64,000 nucleotides of DNA from Posidonia oceanica. Its lineage: Eukaryota > Streptophyta > Magnoliopsida > Alismatales > Posidoniaceae. Every line of letters begins with the position of its first letter. Position 1 is the stretch's first letter. Of the stretch, positions 44,574 to 54,633 are shown in pieces. Position numbers and translations under genes: made by a program. Under the pieces are notes generated by a model. That model did not search any database. It was not told the DNA's origin and was given only the letters and a program-made list of their open reading frames with translations. The stretch is from the NCBI GenBank assembly GCA_037176725.1, contig JAZBRS010000026.1, forward strand, positions 153,337,501-153,401,500, given 5' to 3'.

Positions 44574-45848
44574 GGCAGGAGGCTTGATCAGGAGCTACTT
44601 GATCTTGTCAAATGCAGCTTGGCACTCCTCGCTCCAGTTGATCTGTGCATTCTTCCTCAGGAGCTTGAAGATCCGTTCGCAGATAGGCGTGAGCTGCGCA
44701 ATGAACCGGTTAATATATTGCAGACGCCCCAGCAGGCATCTGACTTCCTTTTCAGTCTTAGGGGGTGGCAAGTCCACAATGGCTTTGGCCTTTCTCGAGT
44801 CCACTTCGATTCCCCTATGACTGATAATGTAGCACAGCAGCTTGCCAGATGATACCCCAAATACACATTTGCTGGGGTTGAGGCGAAACTTGTACTTCCT
44901 CAGGCGATCGAAGAGCTTCTTGAGGCAGATGAGGTGATCCTCAGGCTCTCTATACTTGGCAATGATGTCATCCACGTAGACCTCGACTTCTTGGTGGATG
45001 AGGTCATGGAACAGTGCTGTTATCGCCCTCTAATATGTTGCTCCGGCGTTCTTAAACCCAAACGGCATGACTTAATAGCAGAAGACTCCCCAAGGGATGA
45101 TAAAAGAAGTCTTTTTCATGTCTTCTTCTGCCATTGTAATCTAGTTGTAGCCGAAGAAGCCGTCCATAAAAGATAGCATTTTGTGCCCTGCAATGTTGTC
45201 CACTAGGATGTCGATGTGCGGTAGAGAGAAGTCGTCCTTAGGACTGGCTTTGTTCAAATCCCTGTAATCAATGCACATACGGACCCAACCATCCTTCTTG
45301 AGCATCGGCACAACATTCGCGAGCCATTCTAGATAGAGGACGACTTTGAGAAAATCGACGCTATGCTGCTTCATGATTTCCTCCTTGATTTTGAGCAGTC
45401 ACTGTGGTCGCCACTTCCGGAGCTTCTACTTTATCGGCCTTGCATTTGGATCCAAAGGCAGGTTGTGCACCACAATCTCGACATCAAGGCCGACCATGTC
45501 TTTATAGCTCCAGGCGAAGACATCTGCATATTCCATAAGGAATGCAATGAATTCCGCTCTAGCCTGGGGGGACAGTTGGGCACTGGTGCGGACCTCCTTG
45601 ACATCTTCAACTGTACCAATATTGACTGCCTTCGTCTCTTCTTCGACATGGAGGTTAGGCCCTTCTAGGTCGTCATCGTAAGGCTGGAACTCAGGCAGTG
45701 GTTCATCATTCTCATCTACGCTTGTATCTTCCTCCTCCTCATATGCAATGAGTTCCGAGAGGATCTCCTTCTCAAATGTGGGGTCTGTGATGTCGAAGAA
45801 GTGAACATGTTCCGCCTCTTGATCCTGATGATGCCTCAGGATGGACAC
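44574..45848 (-). pseudogene. rt: Reverse transcriptase of element B
   Basis: One frame with 'FAWSYKDMVGLDVEIVVHNL', KKDGWVRMCIDYRDLNKASP, FMDGF, YVDD-type motif (reads VYVDDIIAK, against YMDD in A) and 'GRLQYINRFIAQLTPICERI'. Stops: TAG in PIK*KLRK, TGA in RPQ*LL (Trp codon), TAG at the Gln of YNQI (the codon that is TAA in A), and TAA and TAG near 45070-45030 in the CY*VMPFG / TY*RA segment. Catalytic Asp residues are retained. Confidence 0.9.
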
Positions 45849-47430
45849 GCTCGCCCGAGTGTTTCTGTAAGCTCGGTGGGTGACGTCTGCTTGAGTGGCC
45901 CCTGATCCTGCTGACTGATCCGGCTACTCTGCCTGCTCTGACACTGCTGTCACTGCTGGGGCTGCCTAGACTGCTGGGACTGCTGAGACTGTTGCCTCTA
46001 TCACTGCCTGTGCTGCGACTGCTGCTATCCCCTTCTCTGCGTTCTCAAATGTACTCGCGAGAAGTGTTGGGGGCGGATAACTATCCTTTAGGCGACTGAT
46101 CTGTGTACTGTCGCCATATGAGCTACCCATGCGGGGCATGCGTTGCACAAACCATCTAGACCAGTCCTCTAGCTGTGGAGTAATCAACTCGTCTGGTCTA
46201 GTGGGTGCTACCTCTGGTTCTTCTTCCAAGACCATGATTGAGGAATGGTCTTGCGGCCGGGAGGGATCCGTGGTCACAACTTTCCCTTTCCTCAATGTCT
46301 GCTGCTCGGCGGTGTCCTCAACCAACGCCGTGAGTTGTTCTTGGAAAAGCAGTTCCGAGTCTCTGAGCATATCATCCACTAGGGCTTCTGCAGTCGCACT
46401 CTCCTCGTCATCTAAGGGTGTGTTGACGTAGTAGGCACAGACAGCCTCTTCAAAGTCTTGCCCAGCGATTCCTTCGCCTACTGGATCGGCTCTGGCTACT
46501 AGGCATACCACTGCCTAAAGCATCTGCTTTGCTGCTGGCTGGCTGGCTGATCTCCTGGCGCAGTCGATCACAGTACTGTGGCAATCTAGGATGCAAATAG
46601 GCTGACGAGTGCTGCGACTGGCTGTTGCACCGACAGGGTCAGTGCTGTGGCTGGAGGGGAGGTAGAGGCGCTCTTCTGGAGGTCCGACGGCTGGACGGTT
46701 GTGCTAGGGGACAAAGCGCCGGCACCCATGAGTGATGGTGGTTGTCTCACTGTACCGGCCACGGGGGCCCACCACAAGGTTGGATCTGCTAAAGCTGATG
46801 GCTGTATGGCTGATGGAGCTGCCTGCTTTGCTTGTGGTGTTGCTGATGAGGCGAGCAGAGTCACGCCATCACCTGATCCGACTAACTGCACTGCCAGAGA
46901 TGGTAACCTCTGTGCTAATGCGGCTGCAGCCGCGAGTGGACAGGTGGCTAGTGCCTGAATGTGTGCTCCTGACTCTGGAGCTGTCGATGTAGCTGTCAAA
47001 GGCACTGATGAAGCTGCAGAAAGGGGAGAAACTGTCATCCCTGACATAGAGCTTGCTGAATCTGCCATTGTATCAGTAGAGGGAAGGGCCAGGCAAACTG
47101 ATCAAGATGATGCAGGGTTGGACTGGAGCTCCTTGTTGGTCCAGGCTGCTTCCACTGTGCCAGACTGCTCCTCATTTGAGTAGTAGTCTTCTATGCAGAC
47201 CCACTCCTCTGTCGGCAGTGGGGGGCTCTGGCTGTACTGGCTGGGCTGAGGCTAGGCTCGTATTCGAGTCAAGAAAACCTACACTGACAAAGTTAGTGAA
47301 GTCCCGAGGGATCACGAGCTTCCGATTCCTCGAGTGCAGGCGCTCACCATCGCTGGGCTGCCATTTGTACCTCAGACCATCAAAATCTCTTCTCTCCTCA
47401 ACTGCAACTGGCTCAGTGATCCCTTGGTCG
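45849..47430 (-). pseudogene. Pro-RT linker of element B
   Basis: Corresponds to 16507-18240 of A: 'RRWGYTKGTPLG', an acidic stretch near 47180, Ala/Ser/Pro low complexity, then 'CAYYVNTPLDDEESATAE' and 'APTRPDELITPQ' (about 46180-46440), then 'AVAAQAVIEATVSAVPAV'. It is shorter than in A because the GCA-repeat expansion is absent. Several frame changes. Function unknown. Confidence 0.6.
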
Positions 47431-48110
47431 TGTCGCCCAAGTGGCGTTCCCTTCGTGTAGCCCCATCTGCGGCAAATGTTCTCGACCATCCGGGAGGGCT
47501 TGCAATGAACGGCCAGAGAGCTGACACGTTTAAGATCAGGGATCTAGTTAACTGGCTCAAACTGGTTAACCCGGAACATGACATCTGAGGACTTAGAGTC
47601 AAATTGGACAGTCTGCTGGGAGACAGAAGAGACCGCCTCGACTGGCTCCTTATCAATGTTTTCTGCCATGACAACAACAACATCGTCGCCCAGCGGAACT
47701 TGATCCTGCGGTGGAGGGTTGAGAGGATCACTTGATGCTTGTGGAGCCAAGGGCGCCCAAGTAGGAGATTAAAAGAGGACTTTAAGTCGACGATGTAGAA
47801 TTCTACATCGAATACGACCGGGCCAATAGAAAGAGGAATAACCAAGATCCCCAAGGAGTCATGGTGCGTATTGTCAAAAGAGGTCATTCCCTTCACGGCT
47901 GGCGTGATATCCTCAGCTTCAAATCCGAGCTTAAGTGCTGTACGTTAAGGCCTGACCCATTGTCAACCAACGAGAGGGGAATGCGGAAACTTTTGAACTG
48001 CACCGTGATAAACAGGGGTTGATTGTGGTTAGTCCCTGCTGGAGGCAGTTCATCGCTCAAGAAAGAAATGACCTGTGGTTCCACGATCATACCCACCATA
48101 TTCTCCAGGG
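47431..48110 (-). pseudogene. pro: Aspartic protease of element B
   Basis: 'NHNQPLFITVQFKSFRIPLS' then LVDNGSGLNV carries the same DNGS active-site motif as A. After a frameshift near 47935 the protein resumes as 'GMTSFDNTHHDSLGILVIPL', then 'NLLLGRPWLHKHQV'. 'GDDVVVVMAENIDKEPVEAV' follows in another frame. The 49-base duplication of A is not present here. Confidence 0.85.
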
Positions 48111-49640
48111 TTGTAGGCTCGATGGATTGGGACACATGGGTGGCCTGGAACATGCAGAGAAAAGCCTCACGGTGTTCGCGGGATGAATGAATTAGGTCCA
48201 AAATGGATATGTCAACCTTGACTTTTTTCAGCTACGTTGTGATGTCAACTGAAGGCTAGTCTTTTTTGGAGGTGGAGGTAGTGGCTCTGGTAGAGGGTTC
48301 TGCAGAGGCGGGATCGAGGGATTGGCCTGCTGATGATTGGCTTCGTAGCACAAGTTGGGCGGCTGGTGGTGGTTGGCCTGCTGGTGGAGTAGGTTCCGGG
48401 GGGTTAGGCCTGGTTGTTGGGGCTGCAGGTCTATACACCCTCCCCGACCGCGTGACATCCGCACACATTTCTGTGGTGTAATCGTATGGAACGTGGTGGG
48501 TATCTCTGGTTAGATTGACTACCAGGGGAGCACGAGCTGCGAGCTCGAGAGGGGCTGCTGGGGTATTTGCTGGATGGTGGAGAGGTATGGGATGCTGCTA
48601 GGGAGGCTGTAATGGCTCTAGTTAGGGTCTGGCTTGCATGCAAATAGGGGGTTGAGCCTCTGGTTGCATGGTGGGGCTCACGGCAGCGCACTCCGGCTTG
48701 GCGTCCAGTCGGATCATGTGAATCCCCGACTCGGAACCGGCAAGTGCCGCATGATAGAGAGCAGAAGGGCAAGGCTCGAAAATGTCTTGAATAAGATCAG
48801 AAGGGTCCACCGCAGACGTAGAGGACCCCGAGGGGAAGAGAGAATGCACACTTGAGGTCCCTGCGCCTCCCAGGCTAGAATGCTGCAGCAAAGGCTGGTG
48901 GACAATGCTTGGATTAGGGGGTGCTGTCCTTGATGCAGGGGAAGATGTTGATGGAGGGGTGGATGTAGATGCTGCCTCCTGTGTGTTGATACTGATGACC
49001 CTTCGGTCAATCAGATCCTGCACGGCGCCCCGCAGAGTGAAGCAACTATTCGTCGAGTGCCCGACAACTCAATGAAAGTCGCAAAACTGATCCGTCCTAT
49101 ACCACCTCGGAAGAGGGTTCGGTAGTGGGCAGACCTCGGGGAGCGTGAGGAGCGACGCAACCTTGGGGAAGACGGTGCTCAGCGGCTCCACTAGCTGAGC
49201 GAAGCGATGCTGATGGTGAGGCCATCTCTGCCCTTAGTGCCGTCCTTGCCGGACCGCTGTGGCTGGGTAGACCGGTCGGGCGGTGGTGGTGATCTACGGT
49301 GTATGTGGTGCACTAGGTGTAGGTGCATAAACTACTTGATTTGGACCAGGTAGAGCCACCATGTGAACGGGAGCGATAGGAGAGTCGACGTATGCCACGA
49401 CAGTCCGCGGAGGATCCCTCCTCCTGGTGTTGCCGCTGCTGCCGCCGCCGTGACTGCAGCTGGAGGAGGCGGCCTGCTTGGCGAAGATGGAGAGGGCTGG
49501 GAAGTTGTCGCTCCGAAGGGAGCTCTCCACACAAATGCCAACCCGAACCAGTGATGCAAAGCTAGTGACAGACTAGATGGCAAGCAGAGCCCCAGTAGAT
49601 GACTGCATGTCTCGAATCAAAATCTCGATAGTGCGGATGT
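48111..49640 (-). pseudogene. gag: gag (3' part) of element B
   Basis: It starts (5' end) at about 49640 inside gag with TIEILIRDM matching SIEIVIKGV of C, so the capsid core and N-terminus are lost. Then 'VESSLRSDNFPALSIFAKQA', a TAG before ITTTARPVY (also TAG in C), and the CX2HX4HX4C knuckle with TGA in place of the Arg codon CGA of A. A spacer with 'VTRSGRVY' and 'HSSREHREAF' follows, and the frame runs into protease as 'EPQVISF', where A has TAG at the Gln. Confidence 0.82.
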
Positions 49641-49863
49641 GGATTATGGGGGTGTTTACGAAGATAACTGCGCTTCCACGTACGTTGTTAACTTTGTTGT
49701 GATCACCACTTATCAATGGGCAGACAAGGCGCCTGGGGAGATGATGATGTGGGTACTCAGTTCACTGGATCGACGACAGGATGCCGTCCAGTGGCTTCCT
49801 CATGTTACGTGAGCGTATTCCTTTCCTTCAAAACATATAAAGATAGATCTGGGTAAGTTCGTG
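49641..49863. other. Short unassigned segment between B and E
   Basis: It lies between the truncated gag of B and the LTR end of E. No match to other parts of the window was found by eye. It may be the site in which E inserted and at which B was truncated. Confidence 0.5.
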
Positions 49864-50846
49864 TGTAGTAAATGATAATTAAAAAAAAACAGAGAATAAT
49901 AGAAACAAATAAATCTAATACTAACCAGGGGTTGTTCCCCGCATGCTTATGTTATGGGTCCTATGTTAAGGAATGCAATAATGAAATGAAAAAGATTGGA
50001 AGAAGATGCTTCCTTCACCCTCGTACTGTATGCAGTGGAGTGAGGAAGTGGAGGCACGGTCGGAGCTCCGACTAGGCTCAAGATCTCGGAGATCTAAGTT
50101 GGAGCTAAAATATTTGTTTCTGATTTTAAGGGATTTAAAGGGATTGGTTTCTGATTTTTAGGGATTGGATTAGCACATTAAAACGTGTTAAAAATCAAGA
50201 TATTTATTTGAAGTCACCTAGGATTTTCTAGATTGTTCTTTGATTATTTATTTTATATGATATATGTGTTATACCATATATTAAATGCTAGAAAATCATA
50301 TAAATATCAATAGTTTACGGAAAAATGTTATAATAGCTTATAAAATTCCCATATATTATATTAATGCCCAGGATATTGATATTAAGCTGGAGAGACAGAA
50401 ATGATGCTAGTCGCCTGTCACACAGGCGCCTACACAGTTCAGTCGCCCCTCTTAATGGCGCCTGACTGTGTCGCCGCTCGGGGAGGCAACTAGCTAAGTC
50501 TTTTCCATTTTTATTCCTGTCTTTTAAGTTAATCCAAAGAAACATGATAAAAGCACGGAAAACTTCAGAGATCTCATGAAATCATAAAAACATCTTCTTT
50601 AACTCAAATCTGCCACAGATTTGAGTGGGATAAAGTGTGCTCAAGGTACTCGGACTTGCCACGAGTCTGAATGCATCAGCTATGCCACAGCTAACAACCT
50701 TGAGTCAAGTAAAATCAAGCATTATTTTTAAGCAAATCATGAAAACTCCGAAAATTGTGTTATTAAGCCTTAGTTATGTGATCTGGGTGCCTCAGAAGTT
50801 CCTAACCTCTATGAACTCTCAGAAATGCGAAAATGGGATATCTACA
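49864..50846 (-). repeat. 3' LTR of element E (983 bases)
   Basis: On the minus strand it starts TGTAGATATCCCATTTTCGC at 50846 and ends ATTTACTACA at 49864, the same terminal octamer as LTRs A and C. It contains inverted repeats near 50410-50470 (GCCTGT/ACAGGC; CAGTCGCC/GGCGCCTGACTG). It is about a quarter the length of LTR A. Confidence 0.75.
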
Positions 50847-50859
50847 GATGCCCCTCCTT
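50847..50859 (-). promoter_or_regulatory. Polypurine tract of element E
   Basis: On the minus strand AAGGAGGGGCATC directly precedes the LTR start. It is nearly the same as in A (AGGGAGGGGCATC), which ties E to the same broad lineage. Confidence 0.72.
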
Positions 50860-53203
50860 GGAGTTGATCTTGGAACAAGATCGGGTCCAAGGTAAGAACG
50901 ATGTCCTATTAAGCATTTCCTGAAAAAGAGAGCTCCATCTCAAACAATCCGCCACTAGGGATGAAAAAAGATAATAAAAAAAGGAAGAAGGGGTGAACTG
51001 ACTCGGTGTCGGGGGATTGCCGCACGGCCGAGTGGTTCAATTAATTACTGTCATATTGAAGACTCAGGCATGGAGGGGTCAAGTCGGTGCTATGTATCAC
51101 AGCCGATGTCAAGACCAGGTCAACCATGTAGAGATATACCTCAACGAGGCAGAAGCTAAGGAAGAGATCGTAGGGCGTTACCCTTGCACGATCGAAAAGG
51201 AGTGCTCTTGTGGCATCATGTTTGAGATTTTACTCGGATTGGAATTGATAGAATGATAGGTAGGAACTATGTTGGCTCTAGGAGAATCACATGTCCTAAG
51301 GGTTTCTAACACTCTTGAAGGTCATTTGGCTCCGTCCGTGCTCTACTGCCAATGATATGAGAAAATGCATGAATGCATGATTCAAGCAGACAAATGCAAA
51401 TGCAACATACGATGCAATGAATGGTCCATATGCTAGGTTAGGCCGGCAGGGTACAGTTGGTCCCAAACCATATGGACATATGCGAAAATGAATGAATGCA
51501 ATTTGTTATGGTCAAGTGTTTTTCGTCCTTGAGCATGATCGGTACTCTCAAGAAAGGACTGTCATCCCACAACTCGATTTGGCAAATAAAGGAGTTCTAT
51601 GATTAAAGAACCGGGTGAGGGAGTGAACCCTTCCTTTGTCAAACCAAGGTTTGCCTTTTTAATCAAAGTGGGTGTGCCTTTGCACACTATATGAGCCCCT
51701 TAGGCGTGAGCTCATTCTTCAGATTGTGAGATTTGTACCTGCACACTTAACAAAAGATGTTAGTAATCACAGGTGAACCTTTCCCAGTTCCTAAGGCGAT
51801 TGACTTAGTTATACTTGTATAGAAGATAAAGTAATCACTTAATCAACATGCTTGGAAACTAGATGGAGGGAATTAGTGTTGGCCTCAGCTGAGAGATGGA
51901 AAATCGAAGCCCAGTAGACGCCGATTGTGAGTCATCCGTAGATGCTTTAAAGATTATTGCAGAAGCAATGTTTTTGGCGAGAAAATGCACCCAAGCCATG
52001 AGACACTCATCAGTAGGACGTTATCTCTAAATTCGAGGTGAATCGATTTTTGCATCACTGGCCAGACTAATTCTAATTTTCCTACGTACTAAGTTTTCAC
52101 TTGCATGTAGGGTGGATGGTGCTTCTTCTTTCTTTCTTTTTTAGTTGGTTTTCTCAGATTTTCTAATTTTTTGAATTTTTAGAATTTCTTGATTTTTTGG
52201 TATTTTGGGATTTTCGGATTGATGAGTGTGGTCACAACCTTCTACTTACAGAGTTTGCAGTATTGCCTTATATTATCTAGGGTGAGAGAACCTTCCCTTC
52301 TAACATGATTTGTCTTTTGAGAACTTAGGACCTTATACTAGCCTTAGTTTGATTATTGTCTCCTTAATTTACTCAGTCCTTGACCTTTTAGGATTCCCTG
52401 CCCCTTGTCTGTAAGTGAGATAGGTGGAGGAGGTTTGAAGTACAGTAAGCTCTCGACTTTGGCTCGAGTTTAAGTTCTGCTCGCCTGTTTTGCGCTTTTT
52501 AATTTTCTAAGGTTTTCCTTCTTTTTCTTTTTCTTTTTCTTTTCTTCTTGATTTATGGACAGCTTTCTTTGCTGCCTTCTTTTCACTCTTTGGACAGCTC
52601 TTTGCTGGCCTCTTTTATTCTATTTTTGGACAGTCTTTTTATTGCTTTTTCTCACTAGGACAGCTTCTTTATTGCCTTCTTTCCTCTCTTATTTGGACAG
52701 CTTCTTTGCTGCCTTCTTTTCTGGGCGCTTTATTTAGCAAACGGCTCATACCATTAGCCTCTGCTCCGAGCCAGCCTTTCTCTTACCTCCCCGTGCAAGT
52801 GTATGTGCAGACAGGACAAGGTTGAGGTTACCCTAGTTGTTCAGCTTCTTTTCTTCTTGGGATACAACTTTCTTTCCTTGGCTAGTGGTTCAGTCTTTGG
52901 TTCGTTCTAAAGTTTGGCACGCTAATTAAGGGTGAACTGTATGTAACTCCCACGGATCTAAAGATGCCTTTAGATTGTCACAGCCAGTAGTTGGACCTTC
53001 CCTAGGTGTGATGGTCTCTGCTTAGGAAACCTTAGGTAATATTTTGGTAATTCTGCTTAATGCTTTTAAGTTGTTGGGTATAGTCCACACTTATCAGTCA
53101 TTATTTGTTTTATTTTAGGATTTATCTTAAGCATAGTTAAAGGAAACAAAAGTACAAAAAAAAAAGTCTTATATACAAGTTCAAACTGATTGAACCATTG
53201 CCC
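50860..53203 (-). other. Non-coding 3' region of element E
   Basis: Low-complexity and T-rich (plus-strand reading), with no supported ORF. The 80-codon frame at 51017-51256 has no recognisable domain. At 52555-52725 a 40-45-base unit is repeated about four to five times: TTGGACAGC, a short T-rich stretch, then GCTGCCTTCTTT, again with inverted CAGC/GCTG arms. Confidence 0.65.
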
Positions 53204-54633
53204 TTAGTCGGGTTCAGTGGAACTTCGCACCTCCCTTCCCAGATGAGGGGGCTTACCTGAGGGGTGACCGTGGAAGTCTGCCCCTGGCGTTAAGTAGTCA
53301 AGTACTTGTGGCGCATATTCTTGTCTTTCTTTTGGTTTGCGCCAAGTCCTTGCTTTTAGAGGGTCAAAGTCGGACTCATTCTGACCCGTTCCAGGCAGTG
53401 TTCCCCTGGTGGCTTCGTCTTGGAGTGAGGCTATCAGATTTCCTCCTCCTTTTGAAGTGTGACCATTGATGTGTTCTGTATTAACCTCTCCTTGACCATT
53501 GTGTTCATGACTGCCCCTAGTGTGCCCTCTTGTAGGATCGGGCAACATGGGAGGAGGACTGATTACTGCTTGGGCTGCTTGAAGAGGTGAGTTGAGTATA
53601 GCTTCCATGTCGTACCAGTCGGAGTCAGCATACTTATCATAGATGGGCGATCGGCTTTCTTGAACTAGGTCCTGAGACATCTGAGAGTCCACTGCCTTTT
53701 CATCGCACCAGTCTGTGTCAGTGTACTCATCATAGACGGGCAACTTGTCTTCTTCCATTAAGTCCTGGAGCACATGAGAATTCAGAGTAGGTGTTGAGGG
53801 TGCCTTAGGATCAAGGTCCTCTTCGCTTCATGGGCTCTGTTCTGGATCTGCTTGTATGCACTGGATGGTTGCAAACTCAGATCGAACAGCTGATAAGATG
53901 ATCTCTGCATCCGTGTGAGCCACCCGATGGTTGAACAAGGGCTCTTGATGTATCTGCATTATTTGTCCTTCTTGAGCTGCCTTTAGTCTGGCTTTAAGCT
54001 CGGACCACATGATTTCACCCTTGTCATTAAGATTATGTATTTTATCTTTGACAGTGAAGCATTCCTCAAGGGTATGCCCATTATTATGGTGGTAAGGGCA
54101 GTGCTTAGATGTATTAGCATTGGGAGGACTTGGACTGGGCTCTGGGAGCTGCAGATCTCCACTTTCAACCAACATCTTGAATGTATCGGGGATTGATTCA
54201 GGAAGCGGAGGATAATTTTGCCTCTGAGGGCCTTTGTAGCTTCATGGTGGAGGGACATTGTAGTAGTTCCTCTGCCCATGTTGTTGCCCCTGGTATGCAT
54301 TGTTCGTCCATCCTTGCTAGGCGTGTACTGGGTAATCAGGTGGCTGTTGTTGTTGGTGCTGTACTGGTTGCACCAAATGTCCCCGGTACTGCGCTGGTAG
54401 CCCTTGATACTACTCTAGCTGATACAGGGTCAGCTGCCCTTGGGCCAAAAATGATTGCATAGACTGGTATTGGGGGTCCCATTGCCCTTTCTACTTTTGT
54501 TGAATTGAAACCTGGGCCATGCCACTGGTGATCCCTTCAAGTATATAGCCAGTGGTCTTCTTCCCACCCCTTCCCTCAGGCTCTAAGAATGGTAACTCTT
54601 CATTGTGACGGATAACTCTTGCAGCATGCTCAT
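53204..54633 (-). pseudogene. gag: gag-like region of element E
   Basis: Read from 54633 leftward in one frame: HAARVIRHNEELPF, a Gln-rich stretch, 'PPLPESIPDTFKMLVESGDL', a knuckle 'CPYHHNNGHTLEEC' (CX2HX4HX4C) followed by FTVKDKIHNLNDKGEI, then an acidic tail ending at 53204. The tail holds two copies of a ~26-residue unit (QDLMEEDKLPVYDEYTDTDW / QDLVQESRSPIYDKYADSDW). Interruptions: three TAG stops in the Gln-rich part and one near 54265, and TGA at 53828. The capsid part is beyond the C insertion. The downstream frame does not lead into a protease. Confidence 0.78.

Larger units (their letters stand above)
33004..49640 (-). mobile_element. Element B: Tat/Ogre-like retrotransposon, minus strand, 5' truncated
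   Basis: On the minus strand it has partial gag, pro, linker, RT, RNH, aRNH, INT, spacer, accessory ORF, array-rich 3' UTR and 3' LTR. It is colinear with A throughout, and protein pieces are clearly homologous, but the copies are far more diverged from each other than the two LTRs of A. The 5' end is lost inside gag at about 49640, where similarity to C gag ('IEIVIKG' region) stops. No 5' LTR is present. Confidence 0.9.
49864..54633 (-). mobile_element. Element E: gag-only LTR retrotransposon, minus strand, cut by C
   Basis: It has a short 3' LTR (49864-50846), a polypurine tract, ~2.3 kb of non-coding sequence and a gag-like region up to 54633, where C has inserted. No pro, RT or integrase lies between gag and the polypurine tract, so E resembles the gag-only non-autonomous elements described as TR-GAG, or an internally deleted Ty3/gypsy element. 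Its 5' part would be to the right of C, outside the window. Confidence 0.72.

Noticed and set aside
51017..51256. 80-codon ORF in the non-coding part of E
   Set aside because: No domain, no homologue elsewhere in the window, and length expected by chance.
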